From assembly GCA_964560325.1 (NCBI GenBank), contig CAZLLV010000081.1, forward strand, positions 1 through 19,312: a stretch of DNA of 19,312 nt, given 5' to 3'. The notes under the pieces were generated by a model. It was not told the DNA's origin. It saw only the letters and a list, made by a program, of their open reading frames with translations, and searched no databases. A program made the translations under genes and the position numbers. The stretch comes from CAZLLV01 sp964560325. GTDB taxonomy: Bacteria; Acidobacteriota; Thermoanaerobaculia; Multivoradales; DATKCC01. Of the stretch, positions 7,555 to 14,914 are shown piece after piece. Position 1 is the first letter of the stretch. Each line of letters begins with the position of its first letter.

Positions 7555-7584
7555 GAACTGACTCAGGCAGGAGGATGGAAAAGA

Positions 7585-9324
7585 ATGTCGAAACGATTTC
7601 TGTGTAGTGTGGGAGCAGCGCTCCTGGTCGCCTTCGGTGTCTGTGCACCGGTGTCGGCGCAGGTCTGCGCGCCGCTCGACAACGGCCGCCTGGCCGACGT
7701 GTACTACGAAGGGACACTCCTCTACTTCGACCCGGTGGTCGAGTTCCGGCAGATGACCCTGACGATCTCCGGCCCGTGCGAGGACATCGTCAAGACCTTC
7801 GGCCCGAAAGACGAGCTCTCGTTCGACATCCGCGAGATCGAGCGGGTGACCGACGGGCAGTACACCTGGACTTTGAAGCGGGAGGCGTCGATCGACAAGG
7901 GAGTTGAGGAGGATCTCCGCGACGCCCGCTTCAGCGGTGAGGAAGACCGTGTGTGGTGGTCGTACTTCGAGGCCGGAAAGATCCCGGCCGGGCCGTACAC
8001 CGACTCCGGCTCGTTCACCGTCGACCGCGGCTCGATCATCGACCCGGCGAGCGGTGAGGAGAAGGAGAGCAAGCGGGCCGGGGCAAAGCGCGGCGTCGCC
8101 TCGTTGCTCGCCGACGCCGGCACCGTGGGAAGCCTGGCGACCGACGGGGCCGATGGTGAGAATGGGCTCTCGACGAAGCAGGTCATCAGCGGAGACCTGA
8201 CGGTCTACAACTCGCTCTGCGTCGGCTTCGACTGCCCGAATAGCCCGTCTTTCTCCGACACGACGATCATGCTCACGGAGAACAACACCCGGATCAAGTT
8301 CGACGATACGTCCGTCGGTACCTTTCCCCGGAACGACTGGGAGATCGAGGCGAACTCGAACGTCAACGGCGGCGCGAGCTACCTCGGCTTCAACGACTGC
8401 GGTGACTCGAGCGGCGGCGGCTGTGCCAGCGACCTGGTCTTCGCAGTGGAGGCCGGTGCGCGTCAGCACGCCCTCTACGTCGATTCCGGTGGGCGCGTCG
8501 GTTTTGGCACCTCGAATCCGGTGCTCGACCTCCACGTCGTTGACGGCGACACGCCGGGGCTGCGCCTGGCGCAGGACGGGTCTTCCGGGTTCGGTCCCCA
8601 GACCTGGGACATCGCGGGCAACGAGACGAGCTTCTTCATCCGTGACGCGACCAACGGCTCGACGCTGCCCTTCCGGATCCGTCCGGGCGCGGGCAGCAAC
8701 TCGCTGGTGATCGGCACCGACGGTCAGGTGGGTGTGGGCATCCTCTCGCCCACCAGCGCGATCCACGTGCGCCGGAACTCGTCGAGCTTCGTGGCCGGCC
8801 TGAACCTGGAGAACCAGGGAGGCGACGTGGGCTTCCGGCTGACCAACGATGTCAGCCTGGTCGACCTGAACATCATCGACGACGAATTCCGGATCAACTT
8901 CGGCGGCTCGCCGGCGGAGCTGACGCTCCAGTCGGACGGCGACCTGATCATCACTGGCACCTACACGCCGGACTACGTCTTCGAGCCCGATTACCCGCTG
9001 ATGGCTCTGCCGGACCTGCGGCAGTTCATCGCCGAGAAGGGTCACCTGCCGAACGTGCCCTCGGACGCGGAGGTCAAGCGGACCGGGCGGATCAACCTGA
9101 GCAAGTTCCAACTCACGCTGCTCGAGAAGATCGAGGAACTGACCCTCTACACCCTCGACCAAGAGGACAAGATCGTCGGCCTGTCGCGCCAAGTCACCGA
9201 CCGCGACGAGCAGATCGTGGACCTCCGGCACCAGAAGGAGGAGGAGGCGAAGTCCTACGCCGCACTGGCGACCGAGGTCGAGGAGCTGAAGCAGCTCGTG
9301 CTCGCTCTCAGCAAGGAGCGATGA
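7585..9324 (+). CDS. Exported fibre-like protein, paralog 2
   Basis: This 579-residue protein has a signal peptide (MSKRFLCSVGAALLVAFG..., likely cut around residue 25). The N-terminal domain (about 27-150) has Cys28 and Cys65, both kept in paralog 3 and possibly disulfide-bonded. The core begins near 205 with CVGFDC (212-217) and continues with LTENNTRIKFDDTS, a small Cys-bearing insert (NDCGDSSGGGC) not found in paralogs 1 or 3, two GxVGxG/LHV units and QTWDIAGNETSFF. From residue 463 it has DYVFEPDYPL, GHLPNVPSDAEV, INLSKFQ and LLEKIEELTLYTL, then a coiled coil to the end. This C-terminal pattern closely resembles one common at the end of Bacteroidota tail-fibre-like secreted proteins. AGGAGG stands 10 nt before the ATG. 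It is flanked by terminators on both sides, so it is probably transcribed alone. Function unknown; surface fibre inferred. Confidence 0.88.
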   Translation: MSKRFLCSVGAALLVAFGVCAPVSAQVCAPLDNGRLADVYYEGTLLYFDPVVEFRQMTLTISGPCEDIVKTFGPKDELSFDIREIERVTDGQYTWTLKREASIDKGVEEDLRDARFSGEEDRVWWSYFEAGKIPAGPYTDSGSFTVDRGSIIDPASGEEKESKRAGAKRGVASLLADAGTVGSLATDGADGENGLSTKQVISGDLTVYNSLCVGFDCPNSPSFSDTTIMLTENNTRIKFDDTSVGTFPRNDWEIEANSNVNGGASYLGFNDCGDSSGGGCASDLVFAVEAGARQHALYVDSGGRVGFGTSNPVLDLHVVDGDTPGLRLAQDGSSGFGPQTWDIAGNETSFFIRDATNGSTLPFRIRPGAGSNSLVIGTDGQVGVGILSPTSAIHVRRNSSSFVAGLNLENQGGDVGFRLTNDVSLVDLNIIDDEFRINFGGSPAELTLQSDGDLIITGTYTPDYVFEPDYPLMALPDLRQFIAEKGHLPNVPSDAEVKRTGRINLSKFQLTLLEKIEELTLYTLDQEDKIVGLSRQVTDRDEQIVDLRHQKEEEAKSYAALATEVEELKQLVLALSKER

Positions 9325-9361
9325 AGCTGCTTCTCGCCGCGGCTCTCGGGCAATGAGCTTC

Positions 9362-9399
9362 GAAGGCCGGCTACCAATGACGGGAGCCGGCCTTCTTTT
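9362..9399 (+). terminator. Intrinsic terminator after paralog 2
   Basis: An 11-bp perfect stem, GAAGGCCGGCT (9362-9372) with AGCCGGCCTTC (9385-9395), has a 12-nt loop and is followed by TTTT (9396-9399). It begins 37 nt after the stop codon and is the most classical terminator in the window. Confidence 0.85.
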
Positions 9400-9511
9400 A
9401 GCCCCGGATCGGGAGCGAGGCCGTCGGGACGGGTCGGGACGAGGTTTCCCGAGTGGATGTGCCTCCGGGCGCTGGACACGATGACGGACGAACCCTGAAG
9501 GAGACCCGAAC

Positions 9512-11230
9512 ATGCGAAGGTTCTTGCTGTTCTTGACCGCCCTGGCGCTCGGCGCCCTGGCGGTCATCACGCCGGCCGCCGACGCCCAGGTCTGCGGACC
9601 CCTCGACGACGGCCGTCTTGCCGACGTCGCCTACGAAGGCACCACCATCTTCTGGGATGCGATCGTCGAGTACCAGGAGATGGTCCTGACGATCGGAGGT
9701 CCCTGCGAGGATGTCGTCCGGGTGTTCCCCCGGGGCGAGTCAATCTCGTTTGACATCCGCGAGATCACCCGGGTGACCGACGGCACCTACACCTGGCAGC
9801 TCCGGCGCACGGCGAGCATCGATCCGGGCGTCCAGGAGAAGCTCCTCGCGGCCCGGGGCTCCGGCAAGGCGGACGAGCTCTGGTGGTACTACTTTGAGAA
9901 AGGCTCGATTCCCGAAGGCCCCTACGTCGAGTCCGGCACCTTCACCGTCGCCGGCGGGCTGATCGTCGACCCCGGTCAGACGGAAGACAAGCAGGGGCCG
10001 ATCGGTGCCAAGTCTGGGGCGGCGCTCGCCGCCGCAGGCCGGCCGGCGACCGATGGCGCTGCCGGCGTGAACCTGATCGGTGCGCGCGACCAGGTGATCC
10101 CCGACGACCTGATTGTCCAGGCCAGCCTCTGCGTAGGCTTCGACTGCGTCAACGGCGAGTCGTTCAGCTTCGACACCATCCGGCTCAAGGAGAACAACCT
10201 CCGGATCAAGTTCCAGGACACCTCGACCCTGGCCGGGTTCCCGACGACCGACTGGGAACTCACCGCCAACGACTCGGCCTCGGGTGGTCAGAACCGCTTC
10301 TCGATCACCGACGTCACCGCCTCGCGGACTCCGTTCACCGTCGAGGGCGGCGCGACCTCTAACTCGATCTACGTGGACAGCACCGGCCGCGTCGGCTTCC
10401 GCACCTCGACGCCGGTTCTCGACCTCCACATCTCGACGAGTAACACCCCGGGCCTGCGCCTGGAGCAGACCAGCGCCGGCGGCTTCACCGCCCAAACCTG
10501 GGACATCGCCGGCAACGAGTCCAATTTCTTCGTCCGCGACGTGACCGGCGGCTCGCGGCTGCCGCTCCGGATCCGGCCGGGCGCGCCCACGAGCTCGATC
10601 GACATCTCGAACGACGGCGATGTTGGCTTCGGAACCACGTCTCCGGACAGTGCCATCCACGTGTCGCGGAGCTCGGCGAGCTTCGTGGCCGGCCTCAACC
10701 TCGAGAACTCCGGGGGCGACGTCGGCTTCCGGCTCTCCAACGACCACGACGTGGTAGACCTGAACCTCGTCGAGTCGGGCGGTGCGAACGAGTTCCGGGT
10801 CAACTTCGGCGCCTCGCCGGCGGAGCTGACGCTGCAGGCGGACGGCGACCTGATCATCACCGGAACCTACACGCCGGACTACGTCTTCGAGGCGGACTAC
10901 CCGCTGCTGTCGCTGCCGGAGCTCAAGGCGTTCATCGCGGAGAATGGTCACCTCCCGAACGTTCCGTCGGACGCCGAGGTGAAGCGGACCGGACGGATCA
11001 ACCTGAGCGAGTTCCAGCTCCGGCTGCTCGAGAAGATCGAGGAGCTGACGTTGTACACGCTGGAGCAGCACGACCACATCGGGACCTTGCGTGGAGAGCT
11101 GGAGGCGAAGGACGTCAGCATCTTGGAGCTCCAGACGCGGAACGCGGAGCTCGAGTCCCGGCAGGACGGCTTCACGCGCGAGCTCGAGACCCTGCAGGAA
11201 GCCGTAGCGGCGCTGCAACAACAATTCTAG
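9512..11230 (+). CDS. Exported fibre-like protein, paralog 3 (mosaic)
   Basis: This 572-residue protein has a signal peptide (MRRFLLFLTALALGALAV..., likely cut after ADA at 25). The N-terminal domain matches paralog 2 (shared VCxPLDxGRLADV, GPCED, SFDIREI, RVTDGxYTW), while the core from residue 193 matches paralog 1 (DQVIPDDLIVQ, CVGFDC at 207-212, DTIRLKENN, TANDSASGGQN, STGRVGFRTSTPVLD). At about residue 437 it returns to the paralog 2 type, with AELTLQ, GDLIITGTYTPDYVFE, GHLPNVPSDAEVKRTGRINLS and LLEKIEELTLYTL, then a coiled coil to residue 572. AAGGAGA (9498-9504) precedes the ATG by 7 nt. The gap to the terminator of paralog 2 is about 110 nt, enough for its own promoter, though none is clear. 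Function unknown; a secreted oligomeric fibre or adhesin is inferred. Confidence 0.88.
   Translation: MRRFLLFLTALALGALAVITPAADAQVCGPLDDGRLADVAYEGTTIFWDAIVEYQEMVLTIGGPCEDVVRVFPRGESISFDIREITRVTDGTYTWQLRRTASIDPGVQEKLLAARGSGKADELWWYYFEKGSIPEGPYVESGTFTVAGGLIVDPGQTEDKQGPIGAKSGAALAAAGRPATDGAAGVNLIGARDQVIPDDLIVQASLCVGFDCVNGESFSFDTIRLKENNLRIKFQDTSTLAGFPTTDWELTANDSASGGQNRFSITDVTASRTPFTVEGGATSNSIYVDSTGRVGFRTSTPVLDLHISTSNTPGLRLEQTSAGGFTAQTWDIAGNESNFFVRDVTGGSRLPLRIRPGAPTSSIDISNDGDVGFGTTSPDSAIHVSRSSASFVAGLNLENSGGDVGFRLSNDHDVVDLNLVESGGANEFRVNFGASPAELTLQADGDLIITGTYTPDYVFEADYPLLSLPELKAFIAENGHLPNVPSDAEVKRTGRINLSEFQLRLLEKIEELTLYTLEQHDHIGTLRGELEAKDVSILELQTRNAELESRQDGFTRELETLQEAVAALQQQF
10088..10819 (+). repeat. 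Paralogous core segment, copy in paralog 3
   Basis: This 732-nt stretch (residues 193-436) is the partner of 6070-6798. Both edges coincide with a switch of closest relative, from paralog 2 to paralog 1 and back, as expected from recombination or gene conversion between tandem copies. Confidence 0.72.
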
Positions 11231-11277
11231 GAGCGGTTGCAGGCGGCACCGAAACCGCCGTCGGCAGAGCTCTCCAT

Positions 11278-11310
11278 GGGCCGGGTGGCGATCCCGCCCG
11301 GCCCTTCTCT
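11278..11310 (+). terminator. Hairpin terminator after paralog 3
   Basis: GGGCCGGG (11278-11285) pairs with CCCGGCCC (11297-11304). One G-U pair and two G-C pairs extend it inward (11 bp in total) around a CGATC loop. TTCTCT follows. It lies 47 nt after the stop codon. Confidence 0.65.
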
Positions 11311-11549
11311 CGAAAGAACCTCGCGGGAAATCCTCCGATCCCTGGTCCTGGTGAAGTACCTCGGGCCCTTCCGTCCCCATTCCAACGAGGAGCGTTTCGT
11401 CGGTGATCGAGTTGGCCGTGGTCCGCAAGGGCCGCCGCTCCTGGGGTATGATGCCGCGAACCTCGACGCTCCGGCGCATTTGAAATGGCGGATCGGCGAG
11501 GGGGGCCATCTGGAGCCTTTCCATCGGAAACCAAGAAGGAGGTTCAACC
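11311..11549. other. Intergenic region before paralog 4, with a possible -10 box
   Basis: No gene is seen in this 239-nt stretch. TATGAT (11447-11452) matches the -10 consensus at 5/6, but no good -35 box stands at 16-18 nt, so an activator would probably be needed. The strong Shine-Dalgarno AAGGAGG (11536-11542) ends 7 nt before the start codon at 11550. Confidence 0.35.
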
Positions 11550-12257
11550 ATGCAGCGTAGAAATCCGGCACAGACCCTCAGGCCGATCGTGGCCATCGGC
11601 TTCGGTCTCGCTCTGCTCGTCCTCGTCCCGGCCTCGGCCCGGGCCCAGGGAACGCTCTTCGTCGAGGGCGACAACGTGGGCATCGGAATCGACACGCCCA
11701 CGCAGCCGCTCCACGTCCGGGCGGCCGACGGAAGCGCGAAGGTGCTCGTCGAGGAGCTGGGCGGCGGCTCCTTCGAGGACATGATGGAGCTTTACAACGA
11801 AGACGGCAACGTCGGCTTCCGCCTCACCACGCCGACCGGCCCGGCCGACTTCAACAAGATCGGCGACGAGTTCCGGATCAACCTCCTCGCGTCTCCCGCG
11901 GAGCTCCGGCTCGACGCGTCCGGCAACCTGACCATCCGCGGGAGCCTGACGACGGAGAACCCGCCGGGGACCTTCCCGGACTTCGTCTTCGAGCCGGACC
12001 ACGAGCTCATGCCCCTCGCCGACCTCCGCGAGTTCGTGCAGACGGAAAGGCATCTCCCCGGCGTCATGTCCGCGGCGGACGTCACCGCCAACGGCGGCGT
12101 GAACCTCAGCAAGCTTCAGCTTCAACTCCTGGAGAAGGTCGAGGAGCTGACCCTGTACCTCCTGGAGCAGAACGACACCATCGGCTCCCAGCAGGAGACG
12201 ATCCGCGCGCTGGAAGCGCGGCTCGCGGCCGTCGAAGGGGACGGGGTCACGCCGTAA
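11550..12257 (+). CDS. Exported fibre-like protein, paralog 4 (minimal form)
   Basis: This 235-residue protein keeps a signal peptide (QTLRPIVAIGFGLALLVLV..., likely cut after ARA near 32), one beta unit (NVGIGIDTPTQPLHV), a GNVGFRL...FRINLLASPAELRLDASGNL segment and the complete C-terminal module. From residue 144 this reads DFVFEPDHEL, HLPGV, VNLSKLQLQLLEKVEELTLYL and a coiled coil. The N-terminal domain and the CVGFDC core of the longer paralogs are missing. Nothing suggests a frameshift; the ends are intact and the ribosome binding site is strong, so it looks like a genuine short member. Only 19 nt separate it from the lipoprotein gene downstream, with no terminator between them, so they are probably co-transcribed. 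It may be a basal or tip subunit, or an independent small fibre; this is inference. Confidence 0.85.
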   Translation: MQRRNPAQTLRPIVAIGFGLALLVLVPASARAQGTLFVEGDNVGIGIDTPTQPLHVRAADGSAKVLVEELGGGSFEDMMELYNEDGNVGFRLTTPTGPADFNKIGDEFRINLLASPAELRLDASGNLTIRGSLTTENPPGTFPDFVFEPDHELMPLADLREFVQTERHLPGVMSAADVTANGGVNLSKLQLQLLEKVEELTLYLLEQNDTIGSQQETIRALEARLAAVEGDGVTP

Positions 12258-12276
12258 GGCGAGGTCTCGAGGGATC

Positions 12277-13722
12277 GTGTCTGCAGTAGAGACCGCAAGA
12301 ATGCGCCGCCTCCTGTGGCAAGACGGGGGGACTGTCCGCGCCCGCGCCGCGTGCTCCGTGGTGCTGCTGCTGGCCTCCGCTCTCGCCGCCGGCTGTCGTT
12401 CCGACTCCAGCAAGGAGACAGCGGACACGGCGGCCGCGGGTACCGCGGCGCCGGAGGAGGAAGCCGTGGATGTCGGGGATCGGCCCTCCGGCTCGTGGTG
12501 GAAGGTTCGGCGCGCCTCGGCGAGTGAGGGCGAGGACCCTTCCGAGGACGAGGTGCGGAAGCTCGCCGCGCTCGGATACCTCGGAGGCTACGAGGCCGCG
12601 CCGGACCGTTCCGGCGTTCTCCACTCGGACCCGGATCGCGCCTTCGCCGGCTACAACCTGGTGGCGTCCGGACACGGACCGGAAGCCTTTCTCACCGACA
12701 TGGAGGGCAAGGTGGTGCACCGGTGGCGCCACGAGGCGCCCCCCGACTACGGGGTGCCACCGGAGCGGAACTTCTGGCGCCGTGTCCATCTCCTGGAGGA
12801 CGGGTCCCTCCTCGCCATCTTCGATCCCTTCGGGATCGTCAAGCTGGATCGGCACTCGCGTCTGATCTGGGCCAGCGATCCCTCCGAAAACCTCCACCAC
12901 GACCTGGACGTCACCGCCGACGGCCGGATTTTCACCCTCGGCAAGCGGAGTCGGAAGATTCCCGGGATTCACGACGAGGTGAGTGTCGCAGAGGACATGG
13001 TCGTGATCCTGGACGGCGAGGACGGACGGGTCCTCGACCGCTTCTCCATCTTCGAGGCCTTTCAGCGATCCCCCTACGGCGAAGAGGTGGCGACGTACGT
13101 CCGCCAGACCGCTCGCCTCGCGGCCCAGAAGGAGCAAGGGGGGATCGAGGACCTCCACACGAACACGATCCAGGTCTTCGACGGCAGCCAGGTCGAGCTC
13201 TCCCCGCTGTTCAAGAAGGGGAACATGATCTTCTGCTCGCCGCACCTCAACAACGTGTTCATCATCGACGGCGAAACGCGCACCGTGCTGTGGAACTGGT
13301 CCGGGCCCTGGTACCGAATCCACGAGCCCCAGCTCGTTGCAGGCGGGACCTTCGTCCTCTTCCACAACAACGGCTACCAGGAGGAGGACCGCTTCTCGCA
13401 AGTCCTGGAGTACGACCTGCTCGACCGGCGGGAGATCTGGTCGTACGCAGGCGATCCGATGCGGCCGGAGACGAGGTTCTTCTCCGGCACGTCCAGCACG
13501 GTGTCGCGCTTGCCGAACGGCAACACACTCATCGTCGTCACCGAGAGCGGCAGGGTTTTGGAAGTGTCCCCGGAGAAGGAAGTGGTCTGGGAGTACGTGA
13601 ACCCGGCACGAACCGGGGACGATCGGGAGCTCATCGCGGCCGTGTTCCATCTCGATCGCCTCCCCCCGGACCGGGTCACGCCCTGGCTTTCCACGGCGCG
13701 GCGGAGCAGCGCGGCGCCCTGA
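12277..13722 (+). CDS. Arylsulfotransferase (ASST)-like lipoprotein
   Basis: This protein has up to 481 residues and a lipoprotein signal ending in the lipobox LAAGC (Cys40 from the GTG start, Cys32 from the ATG at 12301). A disordered Ala/Glu-rich linker follows. From about residue 125 it shows beta-propeller blades of the arylsulfotransferase family: NLHHDLDVTADGRIFTL, DLHTNTIQVF, VLWNWSGPWYRIHEPQL, FVLFHNNG and VSRLPNGNTLI...VLEVSP...VVWEYVNP. The His residues in the HHD, LHTN and IHEP segments are the type that ASST enzymes use to carry and receive sulfate from aryl sulfates. Activity in this divergent group is not established, so it could also be a binding propeller. A short LAALGYLGGY motif (residues 96-105), which resembles the tail of many sulfatases, stands between linker and propeller. 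Neither start has an ideal Shine-Dalgarno; the ATG at 12301 gives the more usual signal peptide length. Confidence 0.78.
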   Translation: MSAVETARMRRLLWQDGGTVRARAACSVVLLLASALAAGCRSDSSKETADTAAAGTAAPEEEAVDVGDRPSGSWWKVRRASASEGEDPSEDEVRKLAALGYLGGYEAAPDRSGVLHSDPDRAFAGYNLVASGHGPEAFLTDMEGKVVHRWRHEAPPDYGVPPERNFWRRVHLLEDGSLLAIFDPFGIVKLDRHSRLIWASDPSENLHHDLDVTADGRIFTLGKRSRKIPGIHDEVSVAEDMVVILDGEDGRVLDRFSIFEAFQRSPYGEEVATYVRQTARLAAQKEQGGIEDLHTNTIQVFDGSQVELSPLFKKGNMIFCSPHLNNVFIIDGETRTVLWNWSGPWYRIHEPQLVAGGTFVLFHNNGYQEEDRFSQVLEYDLLDRREIWSYAGDPMRPETRFFSGTSSTVSRLPNGNTLIVVTESGRVLEVSPEKEVVWEYVNPARTGDDRELIAAVFHLDRLPPDRVTPWLSTARRSSAAP

Positions 13723-13801
13723 TTCCGAAGCTCTCCGCCTCCGGACGTGGGCTCGCTACGGCCGCCCGCGGCTCCCATCCGTACGCTCCGAGATCGCAGG
13801 C

Positions 13802-14914
13802 ATGAGACGGCGCCTCCTCGATTGGCTGCGATGTCCGGCCTGCCGGACCTCCCTGGTCCTGGAGTCGTTCCTGGAGGCGGGCGACCACATCCTCGAAGGG
13901 CTCCTCAAGTGCGGAAACGGCTGCTCCTTCCCGATCCGCGGCGGCGTCCCGCGGATGATCCCCGAAGGGCGGGAGGACCGGCTCCAGCGTGCCACCGCCA
14001 CCTCGTTCGGGCACGAGTGGAGCGAGTACGACCGCTTCGGCTGGTCGGCGGCGGACCTGGAGGCCGAGGTCGAGGAGATTGAGGTGGCGGAGTACGCCGC
14101 GGTCCGTCGAGAGGACGAGCTCGCCCATACCATCCCTACCTTCCGGCGCAAGACCCTGCTCGCGGAGGGCGACCTCGAGGGGCGATTGGTGCTCGACGTC
14201 GGGTGCGGCAACGGCCGCTACTGCTTCGTGGCACGCCGCTTCGGCGCTGAGGTGATAGGCATCGACCTCTCTTCCGCTGTCGACGCGGCCTTCGCCAATA
14301 CCCGCGACCTCGACGGTGTCCACGTCGTGCAGGCCGACGTGTTCGAGGCGCCCTTCGCCGACGAGACCTTCAGCGTCGTGTTCAGCATCGGTGTCCTCCA
14401 CCATACTCCGTCGGCCGAGGAGGCGACGCGGGCGCTTCCGCGCCTGCTACGGCCCGAGGGACTCCTCTCCGTCCACCTCTACCGCCGGCAGAACCCGGTT
14501 TACGAGGTCCTGGATCGGGGAATTCGGGCGATCACCACACGCCTGCCCCTGTCCTGGTGCTGGCGGCTCTGCCACCTGCCGACCGTCGTGGGAAAGCTCT
14601 TCTTCCGGTCGCGGCTCCTCTTCGCCGGGGCGAACGCGCTGGTGACCGTCCACGTCACACACCACCACAACTTCGACTGGTACTCGGCACCGGTGGCAAG
14701 CCACCACACCGAGTCCGAGGTGATCGCCTGGCTGCGGGAGGCCGGGCTTCACGAGGTGGTGTCCGACGACCCGACCCACAGGGGCGACTCCTACTTCGCT
14801 CGCATCTATCCCTCGTGGGCCCGCCGCCCAGACGGCACGGTGAAGGCGTGGGTGCACGCCCTCTGCCCCCACTGGGCCCTCACCGTGCGCGGTCGACGCC
14901 CGCCCGCCGCCTGA
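13802..14914 (+). CDS. Class I SAM-dependent methyltransferase with N-terminal Trm112-like zinc motif
   Basis: This 370-residue protein begins with a small zinc-ribbon-like region (Cys11-Cys14 and Cys37-Cys41, then IRGGVPRM), as in Trm112/YcaR-like domains. A FGHEWSEYDRFGW-type linker follows, then a Rossmann methyltransferase with LDVGCGNGRYC around residues 131-140, the acidic IGIDLS after it, and FSVVFSIGVLHH near 192-203. Fusions of this layout are common in surface polysaccharide and secondary-metabolite clusters, where they methylate sugars or lipid intermediates; the substrate here is unknown. The C-terminal part, with HHHNFDWYS and HTESEV, is typical of the same group. It lies 79 nt after the ASST-like gene and may be in the same transcript. 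Its last 35 nt overlap the end of the convergent membrane-protein gene. The start has no strong Shine-Dalgarno, but it begins the zinc motif at the usual distance. Confidence 0.85.
   Translation: MRRRLLDWLRCPACRTSLVLESFLEAGDHILEGLLKCGNGCSFPIRGGVPRMIPEGREDRLQRATATSFGHEWSEYDRFGWSAADLEAEVEEIEVAEYAAVRREDELAHTIPTFRRKTLLAEGDLEGRLVLDVGCGNGRYCFVARRFGAEVIGIDLSSAVDAAFANTRDLDGVHVVQADVFEAPFADETFSVVFSIGVLHHTPSAEEATRALPRLLRPEGLLSVHLYRRQNPVYEVLDRGIRAITTRLPLSWCWRLCHLPTVVGKLFFRSRLLFAGANALVTVHVTHHHNFDWYSAPVASHHTESEVIAWLREAGLHEVVSDDPTHRGDSYFARIYPSWARRPDGTVKAWVHALCPHWALTVRGRRPPAA

Noticed and set aside
7414..9570. Long minus-strand open frame opposite paralog 2 (also similar ones at 9740-11782 and 5335-7161)
   Set aside because: Composition is typical of antisense frames in GC-rich genes, no family motif is visible, and they mirror the codon pattern of the real paralogs.
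5590..12257. Prophage or tail-fibre remnant
   Set aside because: Each protein has its own signal peptide and no capsid, tail, lysis or integrase gene is present; the likeness to tail fibres is at domain level only.
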